Source: Anaspis maculata
Taxonomy: Eukaryota; Arthropoda; Insecta; Coleoptera; Scraptiidae
Assembly (NCBI GenBank): GCA_949128115.1
Contig: OX421963.1
Span: 59,205,306-59,269,305 of the forward strand
Direction of reading: 5' to 3'
Length of the DNA stretch: 64,000 bases
Position numbers and translations under genes: made by a program. Below, piece by piece: positions 11,990 through 23,880 of this stretch; positions within the stretch are counted from its first letter, which is position 1, and the number at the start of each line of letters is the position of its first letter. The notes beneath the pieces are model-generated. The model saw only the letters and a program-made list of their open reading frames with translations, was not told the DNA's origin and made no database searches.

Positions 11990-14178
11990 AAACAAGTGAG
12001 TATGCCTTCACGTGCGTGAGTCTCAGTAGCGCATTTTCTCAAAGAGGCATATTGTGAACGTAAAGAAATTTGGTTGAAGGAGAAACACCATTTCTTCCCC
12101 ACTTCCTTCACTCGAAACTCATTGTGATATTGTGTTATCAGAATGGGGTACTTGCCAATGAAATAGATTTGAATGAAAATTCTTTCACTCATCAATATAT
12201 TTTTTTGTTTGAGGGCGGGAGCTGGGAGCGGCGACTAATCAGCAGTAGTTTATTCTTTCCCATTTTTAGTCGGCTATCCATATAGCGAAAGAATTAGATC
12301 GCTATGTCTTCGGGTTCATGTTTTCCATTTATCTCTCACATTGAGGGCAGCGTGTGGGGGTGGCAGCATTCTGCAAAGTAACTGTTGCACAGTTTGAGTT
12401 GAGAGTTTCTAAATGTTTAAGGAAATATGACAACCAATGAAAATTGTGAAAGTTGCATTTTTTTGTTTAGGGGCGGGAGCTGGAGGCGGCGACTAATCAA
12501 AAGTGGCCTATCTCTTCTCATTTTTAGTCAGCTATCTATATGGCGGAACAATTTAATCGCTATGTCTTCAGGGTTATGTTTTACATTCATCTCTTACTTT
12601 GGGGGCGGCGTGTGGGAGCGGCAGAGTTTGGCAAAGAAATTCTTCCACAGTTTGAGTTGGGAGTTTCTGAGTTTCTGAATGTTTGAGGTAACATTAAAAT
12701 GTAATTCAGTGGGAATTATTGAAAGTTGCACTTTTTCTCTTTTGGGGGTGGAAGTTGGAGGCGGCGCCATGTCAAAGGTAGCCTATTCTTTCCCATTTTT
12801 AGTTAGCTATCCATATAGCGAAAGAATTAGATCGTTATGTCTTTGGGTTTATGTTTTTCATTTATCTCTCACTTTGAGGGCAGCGTGTGGGGGCGGCAGC
12901 ATTCGGCAAAGTAACTGTTGCACAGTTTGAGTTGGGAGTTTCTAAATGTGAGGGAAATATGACAATCAGTGAAAATTGTGCAAGTTTTTTTTTTTGTTTG
13001 TTTGGAGGCGGCAGCTGGAGGCGGCGGCTAATTAAAAGTGGCCTATATTTTTCCAATTTCAGTCAGCTATCAATATAGTGAAAGAATTAGATCGCTATGT
13101 CTTCAGGTTCATGTTTTACATTTATCTCTCACTTTGGGGGCAGCGTGTGGGATTGGCAGAATTTGGCAAAGAAATTCTTGCACAGTTTGAGTCAAGAGTT
13201 TATAAATGTTCGAGGTGACAGTATCAGCTAAATCAGTGAAAATTGTTGAAATTTGCACTTTTTTTCTTTTGGGGGCGGAAGCTGGAGGCGGCGCCATATC
13301 AAAAGTAGCCTATCCTTTTCCATTTTTATCCAGCTATCCATATAGCGAAAAACTTGGATCACTTTGTCTTTGGGTTCATGTTTTTCATTTATCTTTTACT
13401 TTGGGGGTGGCGTGTGGGAGCGGCAGCGTTCGGCTGAGCAAATGTTGCACAATTTGAGTTGGCAGTTCCTAAATGTTTAAGGGAACATCTCAATCAGTAA
13501 CATTTGTGAAAGTTGCACTTTTTATCGTTTGGGGGCGGAATCTGGGGGCGGCGACTAACCAAAAGTAGCCTATCCTTTCCCATTTTTAGTCAGCTATTTA
13601 TATACCGAAAGAATCAGATCGCTATGTCTTCGGGTTTATGTTTTTCATTTTATTGCACTTTTTATCGTTTGGGGGGCGGAATCTGGGGGCGGCGACTAAC
13701 CAAAAGTAGCCCATTCTTTCCCATTTTTAGTCAGCTATTTATATACCGAAAGAATCAGATCGCTATGTCTTCGGGTTTATGTTTTTCATTTTAAAGTGAT
13801 TGGGGGCGGTTTTTAGCAGTTTTTTCATGTCGGCGGCGCATATTGATGACGGAATGTTTCTTGGCTTACGTTTATAAGAGGCAACTATGTATTATTCAAA
13901 AAATGAGAACACCAGAGCATCAGGTCTGGTAGAAAGTGCAATATTATGTTATTTCAAATTTATCGGGGGCGGTTTTCTCTATGTTGGCGGCGCAATATAG
14001 ACAGACATCCAATATAGCCTAGCTCTCCTTTGGGAGTGGCAGCTATGTAACAGCGAAAAAATTAGAAAGCTAGGTGGTCTAGTTTGGGAGGAGTTCGAGG
14101 AACGGACGGACGGACGGACGGACGGACAAAGCGGTTGCAAAATAGCGATTTTCATCAAGATGGAAAATGCGCTAAAAA
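11990..14178 (-). mobile_element. HINE/DINE-1-like element, copy B
   Basis: Read on the minus strand this is a longer relative of the copy at 5568-7069. Its 5' subterminal repeat is at 14163-14173 and the (GTCC)n tract at about 14102-14127. About five internal units of ~265 bp follow; the motif CGTGTGGG recurs at 12351, 12609, 12894, 13144 and 13411. The 3' subterminal repeat is at 12028-12038, then the stem-loop, ending at about 11990. A further 140 bp tandem duplication lies at 13515-13795. Open frames of about 83 codons recur once per unit; they follow from the repeats and are not evidence of genes. Confidence 0.7.
12184..13800. repeat. ~265 bp tandem array inside HINE copy B
   Basis: Each unit contains the same ordered blocks: a G-rich block (GGGGGCGG type), TCAGCTATCTATATAGCG-like, GATCGCTATGTCTTCGGG-like and TTGCACAGTTTGAGTT-like segments. 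Spacings between equal landmarks are 250-285 bp. The array expanded independently of copy A, which has fewer units. Confidence 0.8.
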
Positions 14179-14736
14179 GAAGAACATTGTCAGTGTTGAA
14201 GTGTTTCCATTTATGAGCTCATAACTGTACACTATGGTGTACACGTGCCACTCTTATTTGAAAATGAAATGCTTTTGCAACCAATGATACCTATGTACAT
14301 CAAAAATAATGCAACGTGTGTGGCTCACGTACTTTGCTGGGGAAAATTAACACCGCGCAAAGTCAGATGCAGTCAATTAAAGCCACCAAACATTGCAACG
14401 CTCGTAAGAACTCACACAAATCTGCGGTTGATGCGTGCACAAACGTCGTTCACATGTTGATCGTCAGGTGGCGTATTCGAGCTTGAAACTTGCAATTACC
14501 TCCTGCAAAATAAAAATGGTAGGACACTGTCATACATTATTTGGCGGTTTTCGCAACAACAAGGGTCCAAAATGCCCTTGAATTTAGTCGTGTCGGATGC
14601 AACTAAAAGATGGACATAATTATCTAAATTTAGGAGTATTTGGATCTCAAATTGCTGCATGCAAAACTGATCAAATGATGCATGACTGTTTGACTTTTTT
14701 TCGGCTGCAATCGTGGATATGTTACTGTTAGTTACT
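14179..14736. other. Anonymous DNA, no gene supported
   Basis: Only short, unconvincing open frames are present, such as 71 codons on the plus strand at 14245-14460. Nothing repetitive was seen. Confidence 0.4.
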
Positions 14737-14963
14737 TATGGCGGCTTTGCAGAACTTCGTATATGTCGCCGGCGACAGTCCCCCACTCCTCCGTTAAAAT
14801 CTGGCGACACCAACTGTAGTTGAATAGTTTGAACGACACGACGACAGAAACTCGTGTCGCGAGAATGATATGGAGGGAGGTAGAGGAATACAGCTAGATC
14901 AAATCCTATTGGCCAGCGACACTGTCGCCGGCTACATACAAAGTTCTGTAAATCCGCCATTAC
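14737..14963. mobile_element. Hairpin MITE, ~43 bp terminal arms
   Basis: 14738-14779 (starting ATGGCGGCTTTGCAGAAC) is an inverted copy of 14915-14960, which ends in CCGCCAT; both arms include a GTCGCCGGC core. TTACT occurs just before the left end and TACT just after the right end, so a 4 bp duplication is possible but its edges are ambiguous. Non-coding. Confidence 0.6.
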
Positions 14964-16058
14964 TCGTAGAATCCCTTAACATTGATAGGTGTGGTTCACA
15001 TGTCAAATTGAATGGATTTCCATTTAAGGGATGGACGATGGTCTTGTGCTTGTTGTAGAGAAATGGAAGTTTTTTCCAGTAGTATAGGTACCAACACTCA
15101 GCACTTTTGTCCGGGTTAACGGTTTAGTAAGAATGATGCATTCATCTATAAAATGCAATTATTATTCGTAATAAGCTGATGCATAAACGTGGTTTTGCGC
15201 AAAGACCACAAACCCTATTAATTCTAACAGATGATGCGCTCTAGGTTCAATGCAGCACCCCTTGCAGTGAATCAATCTATTACCAGAGGTTGCGGCAATA
15301 ATTGAATCATCCGAATCGGTCACACAGGATAACACATTAGTGACAACCACGACACCATCCCGGACGTAATTGGGTCATCAAACCATTTAATTAAAGCGGC
15401 ACGGGGCTTTGTCACTAAGCTATAAGCTTGACTAAAAGGAAAGACAAAAGCAAGAATTGCTCTGTGCGGTGCCGCTAAAGAAGTTGCACGTCGAAACAAT
15501 GGACATTTGAACAAGAACGACGCTACCACTACTACTTGTCTCTCAAATCCCATCCAGAGCCCCAAATCTACAATATTATAATGTGACGTAATGGCGTCGC
15601 GTCGGTTGGAGTGCTTTTCGAAAATCCTAATTCTGATTTATTAACCAGCCGAATTTATGACAGGTCGTGTTGCAGCCCGGCGGCATTGAATTCAATTCGT
15701 ATAAGCTTGATGAATGCCCTGACGACTATAAAAAGCCCAACTAGGGACAAGTGGTGGCTTTGACCTCATGGCGCTATGTGCAATAAGTCGAGAATGCCGG
15801 AGCCGGAGGAAGAAGACTATAGAAAGACAATTTCCCAGAAGTGCAAATTGAGGATCGTTGATGGTGCAGTCAACAATTAAACTTGCGAAGGAGCGAAGTA
15901 TAGCGATCGACGTTCACATCAAAGGTTCCTCCATTGAAGCGCTGCAACGAGAGGAATAGAAATAATTAAAATAAAATCACTATCCAAGGCCGCATGCCGT
16001 AGGATGTAGGATGTAAACTTGACAGTACGGACCACGGTCCATGATATGAAATATACTC
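14964..16058. other. Anonymous DNA, no gene supported
   Basis: About 1.1 kb in which I find no domain, splice-anchored frame, repeat or RNA gene. The open frames of 60-80 codons lie mainly on the minus strand and have no recognisable content. Confidence 0.4.
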
Positions 16059-16300
16059 ACCGTCAGTTCCACAAAAAAGATGATCAACGATCAAGGCTGA
16101 TTGCAGATTAACTGAACTTTTTTCTGCTAAATGCTAGGCGATTAACCACAAAAAATGCCTGAAATCTGAACTAGACCCATCATCTTTCCATTATTGAGAC
16201 ACGAATCAGAATTTCCATTGATCAGTCAGCTACAAATTGACAAACAAAAATCGCGAATCAACTAATCTCGTATTATCTGTTTTGTGGAACCCACGGTCAG
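16059..16300. mobile_element. MITE with CCGTCAGTTCCAC-type termini
   Basis: The left end ACCGTCAGTTCCACAAAA and the right end TTTTGTGGAACCCACGGT form imperfect terminal inverted repeats of about 17 bp. The interior, with GATTGCAGATTAACTGAAC, CATTTTTTGTGGT-like and AAAATCGCGAATCA blocks, recurs in the opposite orientation at 36060-36510. The two loci therefore define a repeat family. Confidence 0.65.
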
Positions 16301-17855
16301 ACTTGAAGGTTTGCGAGGTGGGTAGTACTGGTAACTGGTAGTATAATAGTAGGACTAGTAGCTAGTAGTATTAGTTGGTACTAAGTCCCTTGATCTTGGA
16401 TGTAGAACTTGAATCTTGGACAAGTTTGACAGAGAACGGCATAACGGCATAAGTTAACATCCTATTGTGAACCAAAATATTGATTTTCAACTGTTGAAAT
16501 TTTACAGTTACGGAATAAGTTTAAGTTAACAGCCATTATGAACGCTGCTTAATGCCATCAGATAGAAAACATCGAGATGAGCCTAAATCAGCATAATACT
16601 GAGTTTTCTTTGTCTAGGACAGCTCTTTTTCAAAAGGCTCTATTTTCGCAACCGAAGGTCTGATATAAGCCAATAAATTTGACAGTAACACCAAAATCTC
16701 TACTGGAACTATCCAAGATAATCTATTAGGTGAAAAAATCTGTTGTGGCACCACAATACTTTCCCAACTAGTATCCAGGAACTATCCAAATTTTTGTTCG
16801 AGGCGTCCCTTCAGATGAAAAAGTGGAACTCGATTGCAAATTGAAAAAAAATTGCAGCATCCTCATAATGAAAGAAATATATGAGGGGTCTTCCCGGATT
16901 TTTGTACGTCAATGGCAGATAAGTATACCAGTAATCTAGTAAAATAAGGATTTAACTTGGAATTAATCAGGGACAGAATGGAAAAAATATGACAATGTAG
17001 AGGATGAAAAACTGGATCTAAAAAGCCAAAGTTTCGTTCCACACCGTTTCGGGAATACTAAGAAAAAAGAAAAACTTATAAAATTGCGATAGACACTCCC
17101 AGCTTTCTCATTGAATACTGAAATAAACGTAATAAATATAGGAAATGTACACAAATAAGCTTGTACAGGATTAAATAATCTATAGAAAATCCCGTAATGT
17201 CATGTATGCATCTTTTTGGACTTAGCTGCGGAGTGCTATCAAAGTTAGGGCACGTGACTCATGCCGCGCCGCATATGTGGCCAAACTAGAACAAAGTTCC
17301 GGTGATTGACTGATTCTAAAACATAATAAAATGATCCAAAAAAAATTGCCTGCTTTCCTTAAGGTAACTACTGTTAGAAATGTGACTACGCGGATAAACG
17401 CTTTGTTTTCTTGAATTTTTTTTTGGCAGAATGGACCTTTTCAACAAAGCCGGTCTCTCTCGCACGATTTACGTCACAGCCCCACATGACCGCAGTGTGG
17501 TGCCACGCACTTTATAACAAATGGAGTTTCCCTTGGAGATATTAGGCGCCGTTATAGCTAGACACCACCACCACCAATTGCGTGGTAGTCGCGGTACGAA
17601 CGCGCACGCATGTGTCTCTCTTTTCTGGAAAGGTCCATTGAAACTTAGATACACGTATTCTGTAACATGATAAGTATAATAATTGAAAAACATGATGAAC
17701 GTGTGATAATGAAATGTTGTTCAACTGATTTCTGATGAACAATGGGTCGGAAATAATAACTGTCCACCTCAACAATGGGGCTTGAACAAAATGGAGAAAA
17801 TGGAAAAACATGCGCCGCGGTCTTTCTTTTGAAACGGTGGAAGAACGGTGCGAGA
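16301..17855. other. Anonymous DNA with a short AGTA-rich tract
   Basis: At 16316-16385 there are loosely repeated GGTAGTA/CTAGTAGTA words. The remainder shows no gene, array or RNA signal. The open frames of up to 113 codons at 17469-17883 overlap one another and have no recognisable domain. Confidence 0.4.
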
Positions 17856-18205
17856 CAGTGGCGGCTGGTGCGGGAGGGCTCAAGGGCGGCGCCCCCCCAA
17901 CGCTAAAGGCGGCAAGAGATTTTTATCGGTAGGAAAGGCATGGAATGCATTTTATTAATTATACTTATTCCAAAAATTTGGTTTAGTGCAATCTTAGTCA
18001 ATTAATTGTAACAAAATAATTCTAAGCGATCGAACGGTCGAAGAAGTTCGTCTTGGGCTCCGCATTCAGCGCCCACCGCCGATGCGGTGATGCCGGGGTG
18101 CACCCGCGCAAAACATGTGCCGTAACCATGGCAACGCGAGACGCGGCTCCCGCTCTATATTGCAGTGGATGGGCTCGAGGCCTCGAGCCCCCAGCCGATT
18201 GAAAT
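17856..18205. mobile_element. Probable degenerate hAT-like MITE
   Basis: The left end reads CAGTGGCGGCTGGTG, and CAGTGGCG is a common hAT-type terminus. The right side carries the loosely inverted CCCCCAGCCG at about 18189-18199. The interior is GC-rich and includes a perfect 20 bp palindrome around CGAGGCCTCG (18173-18192). No target duplication could be read, so the right boundary is uncertain. Confidence 0.35.
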
Positions 18206-18537
18206 AATCCATATAATTATTTATGTACTCTTCGATTAGTTGACAGTTTGCAAACATGAAGATAACTGACCTAAAAAAGGTACATTCAGGTCATCAAGCC
18301 TACAAGAAAAAATAAATGCAAAAAAACAACGGACGTTGGACTGCATAATTGATTTACTGAATATAAAGCAAATCGAACTCGCAAGAATAAAAGTCGTGGT
18401 GCATTCACACGTATAATTTCGACGAAGCAGTAAATGCTAAAACTCCATGGTTGTGATGCGGATACGACAAAAAAAGGTTTTTGTCTCGAGTTTCGTCATT
18501 TCGCGAGCTGAGAACCGTTCTATCTGCACTTTTTGTA

Positions 18538-18671
18538 GAAAATGTTTTTCGAACTTCGAACCAGCAAAACGGAAAAGGAAAAGCCTATTCCTCTAGTTTC
18601 TGATCTGATTGTTCATATCAGAAGAAATTTTGTCCATGTTTTGCTGGTTCGAAGTTCGAAAAACATTTTCA
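18538..18671. repeat. Hairpin with 33 bp near-perfect arms
   Basis: 18538-18570 (GAAAATGTTTTTCGAACTTC and on) is repeated in reverse complement at about 18638-18671. The loop is about 67 bp. This is probably a small MITE; no target duplication could be fixed. Confidence 0.65.
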
Positions 18672-18679
18672 ACCAGCCG

Positions 18680-19258
18680 TTTATATGCTGCGGGATGGCT
18701 TTAGTTGATTTTTAGTCAAAATCGCATCGAAAAATTCCAAGCCGTTACGAAGTTATCGTGAATTTTGTGGGCTGACTATGACGTCATACTGCGCACCAGA
18801 GAGGACAGGTCGGCAGGCCAAGGCACCACGCCAACAATTACTAGACCTTTATAAAATAAAACAAGTTTACCAAACGGTAGACGCAGGTCATTTGACTTCA
18901 ATTTCAAAGTACGGTGAACCAAATTTCAGCGACTTCGCGATTTCGCCATGTTGCCGCTTTATTTCATTGACAGATGAAGTCGCACTTTAATTATGTTTTT
19001 AAAAATGTCTACTGAAATTTGGTTCATCGTACTTTGAAATTAAAGTCAAATGACCTGCGTCTACCGTTTGGTAAACTTGTTTCATTTTATAAAGGTCTAG
19101 TAATTGTTGGCGTGGTGCCCCTGCCGACCTGTCCTCTCCGGTGCGCAGTATGACGTCATAGTCAGCCCACAAAATTTACGATAACTTCGTAACGGCTTGG
19201 AATTTTTCGATGCGATTTTGACTAAAAATCAACTAAAGCCATCCCGCAGCTACATAAA
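18680..19258. mobile_element. Foldback element, ~250 bp high-identity arms
   Basis: Arms 18680-18932 and 19012-19258 are inverted copies with few differences, so the element is young compared with most others here. Shared landmarks are CTGCGGGATGG, TATGACGTCATACTGCGCAC on the left and the mirrored set on the right. The ~80 bp centre holds a smaller GCGACTTC/GAAGTCGC stem. The 70-codon frame in the left arm is incidental. The termini have no clear target duplication. Confidence 0.75.
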
Positions 19259-19318
19259 TTTTCAAATTGACACAAAATTTTACCCACAGTATCCCTTTAA
19301 GCATAAAAATCGCCTCAT

Positions 19319-19670
19319 CAGGGCCGCCGAGAGCTTGGCCGGGCCCCGATGTTGGATGTCACTCACGGGCCCCCTTATTAGAAAATGCTTTGAGTCTGCG
19401 AGCGGAGCGAGATTTTTTTGCATAATGATATTAATGATGATGGTAATAATACGTATTTTCTACCACCAAAACAGTAGCTTATTTGTGAATGTGGTCTTCT
19501 GCTGTGCAAAATTGATTTTCTTCAAATTTGGATTTTGTTTTTGGGTTTTTCAAATTTTGACTCTTCGGTTAGTGAGCTAGAAAAAACAATTAACTCAAGC
19601 TCACGGGCCCCTACAAGGCTCCGGGCCCCGATGATATATCACCTCCTGAACCACCCTCTCGGCGGCACTG
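19319..19670. mobile_element. hAT MITE with perfect 8 bp target duplication
   Basis: The element starts CAGGGCCGCCGAGAG and ends CTCTCGGCGGCACTG, imperfect inverted termini. CGCCTCAT lies immediately on both sides (19311-19318 and 19671-19678), a perfect 8 bp duplication. An 8 bp duplication with CAG...CTG termini is diagnostic of hAT transposons. At 352 bp with no transposase it is a non-autonomous copy. The open frame reaching 19580 runs across the left boundary and is not a gene. Confidence 0.9.
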
Positions 19671-19678
19671 CGCCTCAT

Positions 19679-21518
19679 GTCACTGATGGACTATAGGGTG
19701 GAAGAAGAAGGTTAAGAAAAGAAAAGCCCATCATATAAAAGTACTCACCCGTATATCTTGATAATCTTGAGAACATGAATTTTGTCAGTACTCAAACACT
19801 GCTGTAGTTTGATAGTGAAAAGAACTTAACTGATACGCAAATACTCAGAAATCACGCAAAAAGACACCTGTATACCATACTAACAACATAGGTTATTATC
19901 TTTGATTAAAATAAACCCTATTTGACAAGCGCAATCATTTTTCTTTGCGTGGTTCATTCTCTATCCAAGTTAGAACACGTCGAATACTGCTGGCCTGATC
20001 CTTATAACTTTGCCAGTGTTTTTCTTTTCAATTTTCAATAGCCACTGTGTGCGCGGTGCAATGCTGCATTTTTGTTTTTATTCTTAAATGGACGTGCTTT
20101 GAAATCAGCGTTAGTTGCCCAACTGGATAAATCGGAAGTTGCTATTATTGGCTTTGGCACGGCGCATAGGGGACGTATAATATTGATGGGGAGCACGTCC
20201 GCCAATTTATTGTCGAGCTTTATACTACACAACCGTCGATGTCATTTGATATTGAACCCAGCAGCTTTAGCGCCAAAGACATTAATTTCATGCTTAATTA
20301 CCTATTTATTGAATGAGCTTCCATCCCGTCATGCCACAAAAAGCTTCTATAAAATTGTGCCTTGTTCCAAAGAAATCTGCATGGATATAGGTACCCTACA
20401 TAAGCACAGCAGAAAATTTCCATTATAGAACTGTTGCACATTGAAGTCATTGATTCAAGTTCGCTTCGAGATTTGAGAGCGCTCTCTCTATAGGAATTCT
20501 TCAGCTCTTCCAGTCCATCATGAAATCTCGACCCTTTCGAATCGAATGAAAATTGCATGAGGATCACTGGAGCAGCAAAATACTGGCATTAGCATGAAGC
20601 TTTGGCAAAGGAAAAGCAATTTTAAATATTTTCATAAATCCGGATTGGTTACGCTATAATGTGACACCATCAAGCGGAAATTGCTGCAGAACTTCCGCGC
20701 GCCCTCAAAGTTGTGTTATCTGCTGACGTACAGCTTGCATTTCTGAACTTCAAAGTGTGCATTTAGTGCACGTACTTACAGTAAAGACCTAAATTTCGAT
20801 CTGGCTCCGTGCCATTAGTGCACACTAGAGTTATTAAATAAACATCAAGGAGCAAGAGGAACTCTCACGATTCTGCTGGATTTATATTATACTAATACCT
20901 ACTTACTCTGGTTAGAATTGAACCGGCTAAGAGGAATCGATATGAAAATGTGGATGTTTTCCATTGGAAATACGAGTAGTTATGCAACACGTAAGTATCT
21001 AGGTACCCTACTTTTTCTGTTCTATATTTGATTGAAGTGCACTTGGAAGTTGGAATCCGCTTTGTGCTGGTTTTTAGAGAGTGTTATGCACATTGTTTAT
21101 TTCGTCAAATTCTAGTAGATTTGATACAGTGGAGCTACCGATCACGAACCCGTGATGACTACGTTGTGATTCATTTACTCCTAGACAAACATCGGTATTT
21201 TGTTCTCGGTGAATGCAACAGGGTAATTATTCTTAGCATCGCTTAATCTGGCCTAATAATCAGAATCCAATGCAATTTTACTTCCACAGGAGAACACCCT
21301 CGTCTTCCATGAATGGTTTGCACAAAGTGTGAGCAATATAAACTGATTATCACTTGAACTCGACCACCTACAAAATGGATCGACTCTGATGGCTAGCTTT
21401 ATATATATTTGGCTAAACATTCTTTGCAAAATAGAAGCCGCTCCTCATTGGAACTAAACGATTCATTTATGGTTGGCGGTGAATCACTCCGCTTGTTTTC
21501 TTCGTTTAGGTGCTCGTT
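19679..21518. other. Anonymous DNA; weak open frames only
   Basis: The longest frames are 118 codons on the plus strand (20072-20428) and 89 codons on the minus strand (20298-20567), overlapping each other. The minus frame has a run of charged residues that could be helical, but I recognise no family and see no convincing splice context. I leave both unannotated. Confidence 0.4.
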
Positions 21519-22029
21519 CTACAGTTTTTTGTGTTTCTTGGCGTCATCTATGATTGTTTTCCACTCTTTTCTGTCCCCGATCTTGTTTCTCTAATCTAGC
21601 ACTTCCAGCTTCTTAATGCCCTCGCTCACTTGATCTTCCCACCGTGCCCTTGGTCTTCCTCTCGGTCTTTCTTGCATTGGCTTCTAGACAAGTATGCGCT
21701 TGATCATTTGCTTCCGGTGTTCTTCTTTGTACATGTCCGAACCATTTGAGCCTCTGTGCCTTTATGACTCCGACTATATCTTCTCCTTCCATTGAGGTCT
21801 TAATTTCGTGGTTCATTAACCTCCTGTGCTCTCCATCGGGCGTCGTTACTGGACCTAGAATTCTTTGATATATCTTTCTTCCAAAGATTCTCAATTTTTC
21901 TTCGTCTTTATTGGTGATACACATGGTTTCAGCGGCGTAAGTGACTACCGGTATGATTGCTGATCTATATATTTTGAGTTTTGCCTCCTTGCTTATATTA
22001 CTGTCCTTCATAAATCCATGATAAGACAA
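21519..22029 (-). pseudogene. LINE reverse-transcriptase C-terminal fragment
   Basis: The minus-strand frame reads KLKIYRSAIIPVVTYAAET, then a RIFGRKIYQRILGPV stretch and RLKWFGHVQR. This order is typical of the region after the catalytic core of many insect LINE reverse transcriptases. After a frameshift near 21690 the sequence continues as RPRGRPRARWEDQV and ends in a short basic tail with a stop near 21520. The catalytic YADD box and everything upstream are missing, and no initiating ATG precedes the frame, so this is a 5'-truncated, broken relic. The LINE clade cannot be fixed from this part alone. Confidence 0.75.
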
Positions 22030-23880
22030 TGGCTAGCATTATTAGGTCAACAAACGTCTTGGTCGTGTCAAGGGTGATTTTTTTTCAAAATGGTGAAACG
22101 ACCCCAGCTATCGTCTTGTACCCTGAATGGGTAGGCAACCCATTATACTGGCATTTAATTCAACTTATTTGAATTAAATCACTTTTCCCGCTTTTGGAAC
22201 CGCTTGGCCGATGATCATCTAGTATCAGGACGACATCCCGTTGTGCCCCTCTTCTTGTTGTTCGATTATAGAGTTCTCGAGATTGTTGAGACAGGTCTGA
22301 CTACAAGTTTGAACGCAATAAGACACAATCTAAAATTTTAACGTAACATCAATCTATTGACTTCTATGTACAATTCAAAATGTTTAAATAATGGCTCGCT
22401 CCTATACCTAGTCCTACCTTCACATCGCAGGCTAAATTATCTAAAAGATCTAACCTATTACCGAAGAGGTAACTTTCCCCTAATTATTTCAGACGTCCCA
22501 ACACCCCAACCCTCCGACGAACACCTGACTCTACACCTTGACCGACATTTAATTCTGACTGGCTTTCGCGGTTCAAAGTTCTTTTTGTGGTAAAATCAGA
22601 TCCAACATTTATGTTAGTGTTAAAGGTTATGTTAGGGTTAGGCCCGGCTTCTAGACACTGCAAAGAGAAGAGTGACTTCGACCACGAATGCAATCTAAGA
22701 TTTGTGGGCCGGTGTGTGCGGTGGCCCCCTTTTTGTGGAGCCTCTTTTCAAAGGCTAACGCTCTTTTTGGGCTATGGTTCTCTTTTGCCCGTTTGGAAGG
22801 GATTGGATATGGCTGGCCTTTGTGGGGGCTTTAAACCTGTTTTCGCCGTGAATTGCCCCCAACGCTCAGAAAGATTCCCATGATCGAAAGTGCCTATAAC
22901 CGGAAATGTTGAACCAAATTTCGCCCTTCCAAAAACTTTCGAACCGATGGTGTACGCGAAACAATTACTCAAGTCAAGGTACTAATTTAATGTGAAGAAC
23001 GTTTTGAGCACGCCCCGTATACGCGCTAGTTCGTTGTTGTTTAGCAATTTGTGAGAGAAGGCCGCAGCCAGGAAAAACAAAACGCAGAGAATTTACTATA
23101 CAGGGTGTTCGTCGAAAAGCCGATGCGGAGAGACGTCGAAATAATCTTTGCCCTAACGCGAAATAATCGCCGTCTACACTATTCCTGATCGAGCCCTAAT
23201 AACAATTCATTTTCACAAAGTCCCTATCTGAACGGTGGCGTCGCTGGGTACCGGCATGAATTCATCAGTTTCGAATAAGAACGTTCCCATTCCCGGGACA
23301 ACTCTACATGGAAATATCCGGAACTGTCGTGGCGCTAAAACAAAATTATTAGTTTCAAGGAGGGGGGGGGGTGTCCATCAATCCGATCAACAATTGCGAC
23401 TCTACGGCAGGGTCCGAACCCCGATCTCAACGCGATTCTATTTTATTTCAATTACTTGATTTTTCACGTAGTTCTCAAAATTTACATTTTCCGAATAACT
23501 AGGAACTTCAGAAACGCAGAGGAAGCTCACCCGCGAGTTTCCAGATCTAACCCACTAGGTCCGGTGCTCTGAGTACCGCAGTCACAAAGCCAAGTCCAGA
23601 GGGCCCAAGAGCGCGAATACCTTTCTATGAAGGTATCCAACAAAGGACGAGGCTTGAAAGTGGCTGTACCTGACGGCAGACAGTAGCGCAGATACCAGCA
23701 CGTGCAGGCAGATTCAGAACGCACGCGTGAGCCCCATCATACATTTTTCACGACAAAGCCTAACCGTAAGCAACTATCCCAACTCGACAAGACTAACCTC
23801 CCGCTCGTCGAGGTCATCACTCCGCCACACGAGATACCGAAACGAGAGACCTCATTTCTATCGGGCCTGGTTCATTTAGG
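22030..23880. other. Anonymous DNA; single TACAGGGTG end motif
   Basis: No gene is supported. At 23097 TATACAGGGTGTTCGTCG resembles one end of the TA-flanked foldbacks, but no partner end was found. A poly-G run lies at about 23362. The open frames of 70-98 codons are unconvincing. Confidence 0.4.

Noticed and set aside
11990..12040. CACGTG within the HINE module as an E-box or hypoxia site
   Set aside because: It is part of the element's stem-loop and present for structural reasons; no independent evidence of regulation.
12427..13457. Recurring ~83-codon open frames in HINE copies
   Set aside because: They recur once per tandem unit, appear in both orientations of the element, and vary with unit indels; no start context or domain.
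20072..20567. 118- and 89-codon frames on opposite strands
   Set aside because: No family recognised, no splice context, mutually overlapping; length is within chance range.
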